The notes: generated by a model not told the origin, from the sequence alone. 64,000 bases of DNA from Proteiniphilum sp. X52 (GCF_003712195.1 NZ_RDSD01000018.1:24615-88614); one strand, 5' to 3'; shown: positions 8,269 to 18,664, counted from the first letter of the stretch. Numbers and translations are program-made.

Positions 8269-11200
8269 TTAGAATGTTAAATTAATTCCAAGCATGTAAG
8301 TGCGGTATAATGGATACATACCGTAATCAGTTCCCGGAGCTGTCACATTATCTTCCCTAAAACTTGTTTCAGGATTATAACCGCTATAATTGGTTATGGT
8401 AAAAAGATTTTGTGCTGCAATATATATTCTCGTGTGCTGTAAATGATATTTTTTTGTAACTAAAGAAGGAAGAGTATAACCAAAAGAAAGGTTATTTAAT
8501 CTAAGGAAACTTCCATCTTCAACCCAGCGGGAGGAAATGGCATTATTTTGACCGGTTGGCTGTGAATTGGCCCTGGGAATTAATCCATTACCAGGATTGC
8601 TCACGGATTGCCAGCGATTAAGCATTTCCCGCAACTGATTTTGATTTCCCTCACCCTGAGTATAAAAACGCCGTCCTAAGTGTAACACCTCATTTCCTAC
8701 CACGCCTTGTAATGAGAAACTTGCATCGAAATTACCAAAAGAGAAGCTATTTATTAATCCCCAAGTGAAATCAGGCATATTATTGCCCAGGATTGTTCTG
8801 TCATCGGCATTCATTTCGCCATCTTCATTCACATCCTCAAATTTGACATCTCCCACCCGTGTATTCGAAAAATGAGGATATTTATCCAACTCTTCCTCAG
8901 TCATGAAAATACCAATCATCCTGTATCCGTAAAAAGCACCAATAGGTTTGCCAATCATGGTAATATGAGTAGTTCCTGCGCCTCCATCGCCAAAGACAGG
9001 ATCTCCTGTCGGACCTAAGGCTAATACTTTGTTTCTGTTAATAGATAAATTTCCAGAAATATCCCATGTGAAGTCTCTGGAATTGAAAGGAATTCCTGTG
9101 ACAGTGATTTCAACCCCTCTATTTCTCATTTTACCGATGTTTTGCATTGCATTGCTGAATCCTGTAATGGTGGGGATATCAACATTCATCAGCAAATCTG
9201 TGGTTAACCGGTTGTAATAGTCGACAAATAAAGACAACCGGTTATTGAAAGTCGATACATCTATTCCGATATCTGTTTGACGGGTCTTTTCCCATGTCAA
9301 ATCAAGATTTGAGAAACTTCTTTTTGAAGCTCCATTCACAATATTTCCCGTCCCTGTTCCCAAAACATAATTTGAGTTTTGCATTATACCTATCGCTGCA
9401 TAATCTCCAATATTATTGTTACCGGTAGTACCATAACTCGCGCGTATTTTCAAATCTGTCAACCAACTTGCATCTTTCATGAAATTCTCCTGAGAAATTC
9501 TCCATGCAACTGATGCGGAAGGGAAATATCCATATCTGTTGTTACTTCCAAATCTGGAAGAACCATCAGCACGAATTGACGCGGTGAAATAGTATTTATT
9601 ATCATACCGATAATTTGCGCGGGCTAAATAAGAGAGTAATGTCCAGGAAGCACGGGATGAGGTGCTACTTTTTACTGTAGCATTATTAATCGTCTGAATC
9701 TTATCGTTAGGGAAATCAGAACCGTTTGCCTGTGTGTATCTGTATAGATTTTTCTGGGCGGTGATTCCAGCAAGGGCATCAACTTCATGTTTATCCCAGT
9801 TGCCGAAATAGGTGATTGTGTTTTCGTTCAACCAGTTGAGGGTCTCGTATGAAGTTTCAGTGGCACTCCTTTTGGTAGAAGGCAATGGGGCTATATTACC
9901 ATTGTCGGGAATAGTGGATGGCCTAAAGTATTCATTCCTGTATTCCCTGATATCTGTCCCGATTGTTGATTTGATTTGTAAATTTTTCAAGGGACTAATT
10001 TCGACATATCCGTTTGTAAATAAACTTAAATTTGTATTATAATTACGTATGTGCGTTAATGCAACGGCGTTTGGTACTCCGGTCAATCCGTCACTTGCTA
10101 CTGCATACATCGCTTGTGATGCCCAACTCCCGTCTTCATTTCTCACGGGTACGGCGGGGCTTGTCGCCAAGGCGGCATTCACAACTCCATCACTGGCCCA
10201 ATGTCCTTGTGTTGTCTTATTTGCATTATTATATGAGGGCGCCACATTAATACCCACTTTCAGCCAGTTATTTAATTCACTGTCAATTTTTGCCCTTGCC
10301 GAGTACCGTTTGTAATTACTATTGATAATAATACCTTCCTGATCAAAATACCCAAGTGAAAATAAGAATTTTGATTTTTCACTTCCTCCGGATACGGAGA
10401 GTTGATAATTCTGGACAGGTGATGTTCTGAATATTTCATCTTGCCAATCAGTCCCCGCTCCTAATGAAGCAACATACGAGGCATCGTCATAGAAAGCAGG
10501 ATATCTATAACGATATCCGGAAGGACGACTCCCCACCGGATCATTAATTGAGGCATTGGGGAAATCATCAAGATAGTGATTGTTGAATGCTTCACGGCTA
10601 AATTCAATAAATTCTTGGGCATCCATCAAGTCCAGTTTTTTTGTTACATCCTGCATCCCCCAATACATATCGAGTGATACGTTTGTACGACCCTGTTTTC
10701 CTGATTTTGTGGTGACGAGAACAACTCCATTTGCTGCCCGTGAACCATAAATTGCCGCTGCGGATGCATCTTTTAAGACTTCGATTGATTCGATGTCATT
10801 GGGATTTACCATATTTAAATTTTGTTCTCCAAGCGGATACCCGTCAACTACATACAGAGGCGCGCTGGATGCGGTGATTGAACCGGAACCCCTAACTCTT
10901 ATGGTGGCGGATTGACCAGGCTGTCCCCCTACTTGCTGTATCTGTACTCCGGCTAATTTTCCAGCCATCGCTTCAGTTGGATGAGAGACTCTCAAATCTT
11001 TAAATGATTTATTGCCCAATTGTGCCACCGAACCTGTTAAATCCTTTTTTCTTACAATACCATACCCAATGACAACTAATTCCTCAAGAGATTCCATATC
11101 CTCCTGTAATACAATATTTATGGTTGTTTTGCCTACAGAGGAGACATCTTGTGTTACGTACCCGATATACGAAATACGAAGGGTGGCATCTTCTTCCACA

Positions 11201-11727
11201 CTTAACGAAAAGTTTCCATCTACATCGGTTACGGTACCATTGGTTGTGCTTTGTTCCACAATATTGGCACCGATAATCGGCTCTCCTTGCACATCGGTAA
11301 CTTTTCCCGTAATTGTCTTCTTTGTCTGTTGTTGAGGTTGAAGCGATCGAGCCGGGGCCATTTCCTTCCGTTTATTGATCAGGATATACCGGTCGTTGAT
11401 CTTGTATTCATAGATAGCGGGAAGCGCTTGCTCCAACACAGTTTTAATGTCTGCATTTTTTGCTTTGACACTCACTTTCACCGATGTGTTTACCTGATCG
11501 TTGTTATAGAAGAATTCAAATTCGCTTTGCCGGCGGATAGCATCGAAGACCTCTTCCAGTTCCACATTCCTGAGATCCAGATCCAACGATGTAATCTGGG
11601 CGTAGGTCTGTCCGGCCCACACTAAATTGGAACTCAACAGCAAAAAGAAAAAAACCAGTTTCATGATACAAAATAGTTTTTTTAATTCCCGCAGGGGGAA
11701 TTTTTGTTTAAGTCTCTTTTTTTTCAT
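8269..11727 (-). CDS. SusC/RagA TonB-dependent glycan transporter with STN domain
   Basis: This 1152-residue outer-membrane transporter opens with a basic extension and a signal sequence (LVFFFLLLSSNLVWA). A secretin/TonB short N-terminal (STN) domain follows (about 48-115, FDAIRRQSEFEFFYNN), then a carboxypeptidase-like regulatory domain (about 138-220, GKVTDVQGEPIIGANI). Next come the plug (GYGIVRKKDLTGSV; VVDGYPLGEQNLNMVNPNDI) and the beta barrel ending MLGINLTF. The STN domain normally contacts a FecR anti-sigma factor, and the FecR and sigma genes lie directly upstream. Substrate binding can therefore be expected to induce this locus. It pairs with the SusD downstream. A palindromic element sits 28 bp before the start. 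Confidence 0.96.
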   Translation of the reverse strand: MKKKRLKQKFPLRELKKLFCIMKLVFFFLLLSSNLVWAGQTYAQITSLDLDLRNVELEEVFDAIRRQSEFEFFYNNDQVNTSVKVSVKAKNADIKTVLEQALPAIYEYKINDRYILINKRKEMAPARSLQPQQQTKKTITGKVTDVQGEPIIGANIVEQSTTNGTVTDVDGNFSLSVEEDATLRISYIGYVTQDVSSVGKTTINIVLQEDMESLEELVVIGYGIVRKKDLTGSVAQLGNKSFKDLRVSHPTEAMAGKLAGVQIQQVGGQPGQSATIRVRGSGSITASSAPLYVVDGYPLGEQNLNMVNPNDIESIEVLKDASAAAIYGSRAANGVVLVTTKSGKQGRTNVSLDMYWGMQDVTKKLDLMDAQEFIEFSREAFNNHYLDDFPNASINDPVGSRPSGYRYRYPAFYDDASYVASLGAGTDWQDEIFRTSPVQNYQLSVSGGSEKSKFLFSLGYFDQEGIIINSNYKRYSARAKIDSELNNWLKVGINVAPSYNNANKTTQGHWASDGVVNAALATSPAVPVRNEDGSWASQAMYAVASDGLTGVPNAVALTHIRNYNTNLSLFTNGYVEISPLKNLQIKSTIGTDIREYRNEYFRPSTIPDNGNIAPLPSTKRSATETSYETLNWLNENTITYFGNWDKHEVDALAGITAQKNLYRYTQANGSDFPNDKIQTINNATVKSSTSSRASWTLLSYLARANYRYDNKYYFTASIRADGSSRFGSNNRYGYFPSASVAWRISQENFMKDASWLTDLKIRASYGTTGNNNIGDYAAIGIMQNSNYVLGTGTGNIVNGASKRSFSNLDLTWEKTRQTDIGIDVSTFNNRLSLFVDYYNRLTTDLLMNVDIPTITGFSNAMQNIGKMRNRGVEITVTGIPFNSRDFTWDISGNLSINRNKVLALGPTGDPVFGDGGAGTTHITMIGKPIGAFYGYRMIGIFMTEEELDKYPHFSNTRVGDVKFEDVNEDGEMNADDRTILGNNMPDFTWGLINSFSFGNFDASFSLQGVVGNEVLHLGRRFYTQGEGNQNQLREMLNRWQSVSNPGNGLIPRANSQPTGQNNAISSRWVEDGSFLRLNNLSFGYTLPSLVTKKYHLQHTRIYIAAQNLFTITNYSGYNPETSFREDNVTAPGTDYGMYPLYRTYMLGINLTF

Positions 11728-11755
11728 ACGATTAATTAATTTTTTCTTGTGGGTG

Positions 11756-11830
11756 TATGGAACCTTTGATATTTAAAATAATCCTTTCCTTCGGATGTTG
11801 AATGATTATTTTAAATATGTCGGTTTCATA
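11756..11830. repeat. Palindromic leader element, copy at susC
   Basis: This is the best-preserved copy. The outer ends are TATGGAACC and GGTTTCATA (one mismatch in the pairing). The inner arms ATATTTAAAATAATC and GATTATTTTAAATAT pair perfectly over 15 bp. The loop contains TCCTTCGGA. It starts 28 bp upstream of the susC ATG. Confidence 0.65.
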
Positions 11831-11936
11831 CATTTGAGCGCTTTAAATGAATTGTTGATTGATAATTTTAAAAAGGTAACAGTTTTTTTAATGCACCACA
11901 CTGCCCGAAAGGCCTAAGATCGGACAGTCTTTTATC

Positions 11937-13103
11937 TTATTTGTACAGGATTATTTTATCTCCTTCAGATTTGTATTGGATATCTGTAACCGCCTGTATC
12001 TGATCCAGCAGATAATTAAGCGGCCTTGCTTTCTCGGCGCTTCCGGTAAACCGCATTTTCCCTATCTCCGGGCTTTCATAGATGATCCTGAAGTCATACC
12101 ATCTTTCCAATTGGGCAAATATTTCGGTTAAGGGCTGGTTCCTGAACACGAACTCTCCTTTTACCCAGGCTGTGTAAATATCCGTATTTACCTGCCGGAC
12201 GGATATTTCGTCGGATGATTTATCCAGCCGGAAATTGTGCGCGGGTTGTAGCAAAAAGGGTTCCTGGTTTTCAGGCAAACGGATACGGATGCTGCCTTCC
12301 ACTAAGGTGGCATTGACATACGGATTTGTCTGGTATGCGTTGATATTGAACGAGGTTCCCATCACTTCGATAGTAAGATCCGGAGTCTGTATAATAAATG
12401 GTTTCCCGTCTTTTTTGACTTCAAAATAAGCTTCGCCCGACAACTCCACGTGGCGGGTGTCCCCTTCAAAATAAGAGGGAAATGTCAATTGCGACTCTGA
12501 ATTAAGAAAGACTTTAGATCCATCTGACAATATCAGTTCATATTCACCGCATTTAGGTACATATATTGTTTGGTGTTCTATTCTCTTTTTAAAAGGTGTT
12601 GTCTTTTGGAAACTTATAACCCCTTCGCTATTATTTGAAATAATGGTGCCATCCTCTTTTCTCACTTCAAAAGATTCGGACAGGTCGATCTTTTCACCTT
12701 GCATTGAGAGAAGATATGCTTTTTTAGACCCAGGATCAAAAATATTTTTTTCCACTTTTTTGGGGAGCCTGTCTTCCTGAAAGCTGAAATAATTTAGTGC
12801 CATAATAAATAGCGCGATGACTGCGGCAGAAGAAACAGCGTATTTAAACCCTTTTTTTTGATATAAGGGCGTTTTCCTCTCGATATTCAGGCAGAGCTTA
12901 CCGGAAATAGTATTGAAAACCTTATCCTTATCAAATAGTTCGTCATTTTCTCTTCCTTCTTTTAATGATCGGTAAAGCTTTCTGTTTTCTGTATCTTCAT
13001 TAAGCCAATGTTGAAAATGTCTGTCATCTTCAGGTATCTCTTCACTTAATACCTTTAATAACAGTTTCCATTTATCAATGACGTTTTTTTCTATCTTCAA
13101 CAT
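11937..13103 (-). CDS. FecR-family anti-sigma factor
   Basis: This 388-residue protein has a cytoplasmic N-terminal anti-sigma region, one membrane span near 92-112 (SSAAVIALFIMALNYF) and a periplasmic FecR domain (CGEYELILSDGSKVFLNSES; ELSGEAYFEVKKDGKPF). It ends with a DUF4974-type STN-like domain (LTEIFAQLERWYDFRIIY). It should hold the adjacent ECF sigma factor inactive until the STN domain of the SusC signals substrate. It lies between the sigma gene and susC, the standard Bacteroidetes order. Confidence 0.95.
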   Translation of the reverse strand: MLKIEKNVIDKWKLLLKVLSEEIPEDDRHFQHWLNEDTENRKLYRSLKEGRENDELFDKDKVFNTISGKLCLNIERKTPLYQKKGFKYAVSSAAVIALFIMALNYFSFQEDRLPKKVEKNIFDPGSKKAYLLSMQGEKIDLSESFEVRKEDGTIISNNSEGVISFQKTTPFKKRIEHQTIYVPKCGEYELILSDGSKVFLNSESQLTFPSYFEGDTRHVELSGEAYFEVKKDGKPFIIQTPDLTIEVMGTSFNINAYQTNPYVNATLVEGSIRIRLPENQEPFLLQPAHNFRLDKSSDEISVRQVNTDIYTAWVKGEFVFRNQPLTEIFAQLERWYDFRIIYESPEIGKMRFTGSAEKARPLNYLLDQIQAVTDIQYKSEGDKIILYK

Positions 13104-13167
13104 ATTGCTTGCTTGTTTACCCTATAACACAACGATTTTTAAAAAGTATTATTTACATCCCGAATCT

Positions 13168-13689
13168 TTATCCTATTTTTTCTTTTAAAATCCGATAAGC
13201 CTTGGATACCTGCACTTTAACAGTATTGACGGAGATGCCCAACAAATCGGCCACCTCGACGTATTTCTTCTTTTCCAGGGTTGTCATCACAAATATTTTT
13301 TTGCATCTGTCCGGTAATTCGTCAATGGCTTTCAGGAGTAACCTTTTCAATTCTTCAATATCTTCGTCGTGCACATCGTCGTCAATCAGATCTATTGTGA
13401 TTTCATAACCGTACACGAAACGTTTATTATCCCTGAGGTAATTCAATGACGCGTTGAAAACGGATTTATAAGCGTAGGCTTTAAAAGAACATTTGTCAGG
13501 TAGTATATCCCTCTTTTCCCAGCAACGGATAAAAAAATCCTGTACGATATCGGCCGATGCCGGGGAGTCGCCGGTTATGTTGTATGCCCAGACGAAAAGC
13601 CTGTCGCTATAGCGATAGAAGATCTTCTTAAAGGCTTCTTCATCACCGGTCTTTAATTTTTTTATCAACTTGTTCTCTTCGTTTTTCAT
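13168..13689 (-). CDS. ECF RNA polymerase sigma factor
   Basis: This 173-residue sigma-70 family member has region 2 (YSDRLFVWAYNITGDSPASADIVQDFF) and region 4 (TTLEKKKYVEVADLLGISVNTVKVQVSKA), the helix-turn-helix that reads the -35 element. It is the usual size for a SusC-linked ECF factor. It is first in the locus, 64 bp before the FecR gene, and should activate susC, susD and GH92. Two palindromic elements in tandem lie upstream of its ATG. Confidence 0.95.
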   Translation of the reverse strand: MKNEENKLIKKLKTGDEEAFKKIFYRYSDRLFVWAYNITGDSPASADIVQDFFIRCWEKRDILPDKCSFKAYAYKSVFNASLNYLRDNKRFVYGYEITIDLIDDDVHDEDIEELKRLLLKAIDELPDRCKKIFVMTTLEKKKYVEVADLLGISVNTVKVQVSKAYRILKEKIG

Positions 13690-13720
13690 ACGATTAAAAT
13701 TATTTATTTTAAAGGTATCG

Positions 13721-13779
13721 TATGGAACTCGCTTTTAATCGTGTTCTTGTGTGAGAACAATTATCATGCTCGTTTCATA
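13721..13779. repeat. Palindromic leader element, first copy at sigma gene
   Basis: The ends are TATGGAAC and GTTTCATA, with an inner hairpin GTTCT-TGTGTG-AGAAC. It lies 31 bp upstream of the sigma start codon and is followed by a close second copy at 13810-13867. Both are preceded by AAAGGTATCG. Confidence 0.55.
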
Positions 13780-13809
13780 TGACTAAAATATTTATTCTCA
13801 AAGGTATCG

Positions 13810-13867
13810 TATGGAGCTCGCTTTGATCATGTTTTTGTGAACGAACAATTCTAGTGCTCGTTTCATA
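13810..13867. repeat. Palindromic leader element, second copy at sigma gene
   Basis: This is about 80% identical to 13721-13779 by eye (TATGGAGCTCGCTTTGATC ... TGCTCGTTTCATA). Its inner pairing is weaker. The two copies, 30 bp apart, look like a local duplication of about 89 bp. Confidence 0.5.
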
Positions 13868-14142
13868 GATACTTTCCGCAAAAGATATGTAAAAGGAAAC
13901 ACGGGTAGAAGTGAAAAGTGTTATTTTAAAATTAAATTTAACGTTTTTTAGGTGGTGGGGTGTTCCAGAGGCTTGGAACAATGTAGCATGTTCGTTTCAA
14001 AATGTCCGGAGCGGTAAATGATTATCCGGCCAAAATTTTGACTTTTCTTATGTGATCTATTAGGGTTTCATTCCCCGCTAGTTCTTTTCCAGATTACATC
14101 ATCGTTTTTGAATAAATCCAGCCCTCATTGTTTGATAATTTA

Positions 14143-14333
14143 GAAGCTGTTTTGAATTTTTTCATCCATTGTTTTTTAGCCATTTTTTGATGGATTTGGA
14201 TTTTCATTGATTGAAATGTGGCGGGCCACTTAAAAGAAATGAAAGTTCAAAGGCGCGAAAAAGGGCAAAAAACAAGATGAAAGAGTCGAAAAATAAGCGT
14301 AAAATAATTATTCGTAAAATTCAAAACAGTTTC
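14143..14333. mobile_element. 191-bp MITE, copy 1
   Basis: The terminal inverted repeats are GAAGCTGTTTTGAATTTT and AAAATTCAAAACAGTTTC, paired with one mismatch. The element is flanked by TTA on both sides (14140-14142 and 14334-14336), as expected for a 3-bp target duplication. It has no coding potential. It differs from copy 2 (25275-25465) at only about five positions, so both moved recently. The TNA-type duplication suggests mobilisation by an IS5-family (IS1031-like) transposase, which is inference. It lies downstream of aroB on the minus strand. Confidence 0.8.
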
Positions 14334-14354
14334 TTAAATTAAAATCAGGGATCA

Positions 14355-15410
14355 TTACAATCCCGCCGAATCCCTGTAGAAGTCGAGCGCTTCGAAAAGC
14401 AATTCCTTGTTCGTTGTGCGGTCGATACGCACATCCCCTATATCGCTCAACAGTGTGAAATGGATGGTGTCGCCTATATTTTTTTTGTCGTGCCGGGCTA
14501 TTTCGTACAATGCCTCATAATCGTCGCAGGAGATGGGGAATGCGCCGTAGTGCTCCTGAATGAAACGGACGCTCTTTTGTAATTTTTCTTTGGGGAAACC
14601 ACAGAGCCTGTATGAGAGCCAGAGTTCCACAATCATCCCCCAGGCCACGGCATAACCATGCGGCACAGGCTTCTCGCGGTTCATGGCAAAACTCTCAAAG
14701 GCATGGGCTGTGGTGTGGCCGAAATTCAATGCTTTGCGGATATTTTTTTCGTACGGATCTTTATCCACCACACCTTGCTTGATATTCACCGACCGGAAAA
14801 CGAGCTCATTCAGCTTTGAAAAATCCGCCTCATGGAAAGGATAAGCAAGCACCTCTTCCCATTCCGCCGTTGAGTGGATCAACGCATGCTTGATCATCTC
14901 CGCGTATCCCGATAAAATGTCGGGGTGACCAAGTGTATGGAAAAAATCGGACGAGATGATCACAGCCTCGGAGGGATAAAAGGAGCCTATCTCATTTTTA
15001 TATCCTTCGAAATTGATACCGGTCTTCCCGCCCACGGCTGCGTCCACGGCTCCGAGCAGCGTGGTGGGGATATTGATATAGCTGATGCCCCGCTTAAAGG
15101 TCGCTGCTGCAAATCCTCCCAAATCGGTGACCATGCCTCCTCCCAGATTTACCAGTAATGAATGGCGTGTCGCACCGTTTTCAGTGAGGAGTTGCCATAC
15201 CCTGGTGAGGTTTTCAATGGTTTTGTTGGTATCGCCGGCAGGGATTACAATTTCTTTGGCATCGCGCATGAATGGTATGCCCGCAAGCAGGGGAAAACAA
15301 CGCGTATGCGTATTTTCATCCGTGAGAATAAACAGTTTGTCGTGCCTGATGTTTTGAATGGCTTTTTCCACATCGGTTACAAGATGGTCGCTTTTGATGA
15401 TTTGCTGCAT
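14355..15410 (-). CDS. aroB: 3-dehydroquinate synthase
   Basis: This 351-residue enzyme makes 3-dehydroquinate from DAHP in the shikimate pathway. The NAD-binding block VNLGGGMVTDLGGFAAATFK (about 83-102) and PTTLLGAVDAAVGGKTGIN are intact. So are the zinc ligands in AEMIKHALI, FGHTTAHAFE and PHGYAVAWGM. The length is normal. It starts 12 bp after the stop of the upstream GH3 gene on the same strand, so the two may be co-transcribed. Confidence 0.96.
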   Translation of the reverse strand: MQQIIKSDHLVTDVEKAIQNIRHDKLFILTDENTHTRCFPLLAGIPFMRDAKEIVIPAGDTNKTIENLTRVWQLLTENGATRHSLLVNLGGGMVTDLGGFAAATFKRGISYINIPTTLLGAVDAAVGGKTGINFEGYKNEIGSFYPSEAVIISSDFFHTLGHPDILSGYAEMIKHALIHSTAEWEEVLAYPFHEADFSKLNELVFRSVNIKQGVVDKDPYEKNIRKALNFGHTTAHAFESFAMNREKPVPHGYAVAWGMIVELWLSYRLCGFPKEKLQKSVRFIQEHYGAFPISCDDYEALYEIARHDKKNIGDTIHFTLLSDIGDVRIDRTTNKELLFEALDFYRDSAGL

Positions 15411-15421
15411 AGCTTATATTT

Positions 15422-18406
15422 CTAATCGGTTGTTATCGGGCTTTTTATTGTCTTCAAGGCGTGATATAACTCTTCCTGGATACGCTCTCTGATGCTAAGA
15501 GTAGAAAAGCGGTTGGGACTCCTTGAAGGATTTACCCTATTGGAGAGAAAGATATAAATCATATTGTGGGTGGGGTCGACCCAGAAGCTGGTGCCGGTGA
15601 AGCCGGTGTGGCCATATACTTCGATGGGGGTTCCCGGGCTGGCCGGGCTGTATCGGCTGTTGGTGGGATCGGGTTTGTCGAATCCCAAACCGCGGCGGCT
15701 GATGCTGCTTTTCGTCGTGGTAAAGAGCCTGACCGTCTCTTCACTCAAATAACGCTCTCCTCCATATTCGCCTCCGTTAAGCCACATCTGATAGAGTTTG
15801 GCCAGGTCGTTGGCATTGGAAAAAAGACCTGCATTACCCGATATGCCGCCGAAAAGGGCGGCGCCTTCATCATGGACGTACCCCCGTACGTGTTGTTTGC
15901 GGAAAAAAGGATCATTTTCAGTCGCAGGAATTCTTTCAATGGGTATATGCTTTAACGGTTGGAAAGTAGCAGATGCTCCCAGCTTATGGTAGAAATTCTG
16001 TTTCACGTAAGTATCCAGATCGGTTCCCGACACAGACTCCACCGCTTCCTTCAAAAGCATGAAATTAAGGCAGCTGTATCGGTAACTCCCTTTCCGGCTC
16101 AACGGAGTATCGATGACCTCTTTCAACAGTTTGTCGCGCATCTCGTTGCTTGCATACAGTCCTTTGGCGACGGGAAGATGAAATTGCTCCGATTCACGCG
16201 TGGAGATCAGTTCGGGTAGGAACTTATAGTCAGTACGGCCCCAGGCTCCCGCATAACGGACATGATAGATTGCCGATTGCTTGCCGAACAGGGAACCGGA
16301 GTAGCTCTTTTCGTCAATAGCTGCGGCATAGTAAGGGATAAAAGCACTTACCCCTGTTTCATGCAACAGCAGTGAGCGTATGGTAAGATTCGCCTTGTTG
16401 CTGCCCTTAGTCTGCGAGACGAATTTACCGAGCGGATCCTGAAGGCGTATTTTTTTCTCGTCATACAATTTCATGATAGCAGGGAGGGTCGCGGTTGCCT
16501 TGGTAACCGATGCCAGGTCGTAGACTGTTTCGTCCGTCACGTCAGGGCTTTCCCCGTAATCGAATTTGCCGAACTCCCTTTCATAGATCACCACCCCGTC
16601 TTTTGCCACCAGGATCTGACATCCGGGATAGGCCCGCTGTCTGATCCCTTCCATTGCGATACTCTCTATCTCACTGAATCTTTCCGAAGCCAACCCTGTC
16701 TCTTCGGGCATGGAATAGCCCAGGCGTATCTTTTTTGTGTTAAGGCCTGTGCCTTCCTTGATAGCAGTAGTCGATACCGGAAGCTTACCACTGATACCAA
16801 TTCCTCCGAAAATACCTTGGGCCACACTCATCTGCGCGAAATCAGCAGCATCGTAGCCTATGAGGGTTGCTGTGGTGTTGTTGAATGATGCTTGAAAATG
16901 ATCTATCCTGTAAGGAGAGGTGAAAAATGCAAGTATGGTCTTCCGGTTTTTTGTCAGTTGTTGTAACGCTTCCGCGTCAACGGCATTGCTTGAGTGGATG
17001 GAGATAATAATCAGGTCATACTCTTTCAACGCTTTTATTTCGGAGAGTGCTGCTGTGGATTGAGCGTTGAAAGTGGTTAGGGGGGCGTATTTTTTCAGAT
17101 ACTTGTGGAACGTGTTGTCGGCAGGAGCACCGATGGAGACGGCGGCGATCTTTGTCTGGTCGAGTTTCCTCACCGGGATCAACTCATTCTCATTTTTGAG
17201 AAGCGTGACAGCCCCGTCATAAATCTTCCGCCGTATCCATTCTGCGGAAGGGGCATTCACTTTGTTATGAATGGTGGAAGTATTGATAGGTGTAAACTTG
17301 TTTGCACCCAGGATATATTTGTAAGACAGTATTTTCCGTACTTTTTCTTCGAGGAGTGAAGTTGGAATCGTACCCTCTTCGACTGCTTTTTTCACCGATG
17401 CGAACTCTTTTCCCTGGTTCACCACTCCTAATATGATGTCATTGCCGGCCAACAGGGCTTTTATGCTTGCTTCGGGTTGATCAGAGACGCCCTTCATGGC
17501 CATACCGTCGGTAAAAGTGAGTCCGGTGAACCCCATTTCCTTTTTGAGAAGGTGCGTGCCTACTTCAGGGGAAAGCGACGCGGGCATACCTTTTGTCTGT
17601 AATGCCGGCACGTTCAGGTGACCTGTCATCATTCCCGACAATCCGGCACGGATATACTCACGGAATGGAAAAAGTTCTATCTGTTCCAATCGTCCGCGGT
17701 TATGCGGGATAGTCGGCAATGTCTTGTGAGAGTCTTCAGAGGTGTCGCCATGACCGGGGAAATGTTTCGCTACAGACATCACGCCGTTTTCCTCCAATCC
17801 TTTTGCATAGGCAATTCCTTTCTTTGCCGTATTGAGCGGATTTTCTCCGTAGGAACGGGTACCGATAACGGGATTTTTAGGATTAGTATGGACGTCGAGA
17901 GAAGGGGAGAAATTTACATGAATACCCATTTCTCTGCATTGGCGTGCTATTTCCTTTCCATAGAGTTTCACTATCTCTTCATCCTGTATGGCTCCGATGA
18001 TCATATTCCTGGGATATTTCGGGGCGTCAGTCAATCGCATGGACAAACCCCACTCACCGTCGAGGGAAATCAAAAGCGGTATGTCGGCAAGTTGTTGGGC
18101 ATAATTAGTGATATCGGCCTGCTGGGCCAATGTTCCCTTTGAAAAGAGTAATCCTCCCACTTTCTGATTCCGGATATACCCCGATATTCTATCCTTCCAA
18201 CCACTATTGGGTTCTACTATGGGCATAAAAAGCTGCCCAACCTTTTCGTCGAGGGTCATTTTCGTATATACCGAATCCACCCACCGGGTCATTCCCCCTT
18301 TATCCGTCTGTTCATACAGGTTGGTAGGCACCTGCGCTGACAAAAGCACCGGATATATAATAGAAATGCATAAAAAAATTGTCTTCTTCCTCATAGGTCT
18401 CTTCAT
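15422..18406 (-). CDS. GH3 beta-N-acetylhexosaminidase fused to a class C beta-lactamase-like domain
   Basis: This 994-residue exported protein (signal MRKKTIFLCISIIYPVLLSA) has an N-terminal GH3 domain with the NagZ signature AKHFPGHGDTSEDSHKT near 213. A GH3 C-terminal domain follows. From about residue 600 there is a serine hydrolase with SVTK near 632, a Y-x-N motif (YSCLN) near 777 and HTG near 932, the three catalytic motifs of class C beta-lactamases and DD-peptidases. GH3 of this type removes N-acetylglucosamine from muropeptides, and the second domain may act on the peptide stem or an ester. Both active sites look complete. Such fusions are common in Bacteroidales. Confidence 0.93.
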   Translation of the reverse strand: MKRPMRKKTIFLCISIIYPVLLSAQVPTNLYEQTDKGGMTRWVDSVYTKMTLDEKVGQLFMPIVEPNSGWKDRISGYIRNQKVGGLLFSKGTLAQQADITNYAQQLADIPLLISLDGEWGLSMRLTDAPKYPRNMIIGAIQDEEIVKLYGKEIARQCREMGIHVNFSPSLDVHTNPKNPVIGTRSYGENPLNTAKKGIAYAKGLEENGVMSVAKHFPGHGDTSEDSHKTLPTIPHNRGRLEQIELFPFREYIRAGLSGMMTGHLNVPALQTKGMPASLSPEVGTHLLKKEMGFTGLTFTDGMAMKGVSDQPEASIKALLAGNDIILGVVNQGKEFASVKKAVEEGTIPTSLLEEKVRKILSYKYILGANKFTPINTSTIHNKVNAPSAEWIRRKIYDGAVTLLKNENELIPVRKLDQTKIAAVSIGAPADNTFHKYLKKYAPLTTFNAQSTAALSEIKALKEYDLIIISIHSSNAVDAEALQQLTKNRKTILAFFTSPYRIDHFQASFNNTTATLIGYDAADFAQMSVAQGIFGGIGISGKLPVSTTAIKEGTGLNTKKIRLGYSMPEETGLASERFSEIESIAMEGIRQRAYPGCQILVAKDGVVIYEREFGKFDYGESPDVTDETVYDLASVTKATATLPAIMKLYDEKKIRLQDPLGKFVSQTKGSNKANLTIRSLLLHETGVSAFIPYYAAAIDEKSYSGSLFGKQSAIYHVRYAGAWGRTDYKFLPELISTRESEQFHLPVAKGLYASNEMRDKLLKEVIDTPLSRKGSYRYSCLNFMLLKEAVESVSGTDLDTYVKQNFYHKLGASATFQPLKHIPIERIPATENDPFFRKQHVRGYVHDEGAALFGGISGNAGLFSNANDLAKLYQMWLNGGEYGGERYLSEETVRLFTTTKSSISRRGLGFDKPDPTNSRYSPASPGTPIEVYGHTGFTGTSFWVDPTHNMIYIFLSNRVNPSRSPNRFSTLSIRERIQEELYHALKTIKSPITTD

Positions 18407-18418
18407 AAAGCTCTCTAC

Positions 18419-18664
18419 TTGAACTTGGAACTTGGAACTTGGAACTTGGAACTTAGAACTTGGAACTTAGAACTTAGAACTTGGAACTTGGAACTTGGAA
18501 CCGGGAACTGGAAAGTGAAGAAATTTAAAAGTCTTGGTTCTTGGCTCTTGGTTCTTGGTTCTTGACTCTTGGCTCTTTGCTCTAATATTTACTTTCACTT
18601 TTAGATTCCCACTTTTCCATCTTTCCATCTTTCCACCTTTCCACCATTTCACCATTTCACCATT
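18419..18664. repeat. Composite tandem-repeat intergenic region (copy 1)
   Basis: This region has three arrays in series: GAACTTG units of 7 bp (about 18419-18500), CTTGGTT/CTTGGCT units of 7 bp (about 18531-18582), and 8-bp units CTTTCCAT then CATTTCAC (about 18612-18662). Unique spacers separate them. The reverse complement matches the order and spacers of 48097-48322. No gene is seen. Confidence 0.7.

Noticed and set aside
18419..18664. 7-bp arrays as CRISPR or coding
   Set aside because: The units are far too short and have no spacers. Any open frames are repeat artefacts.
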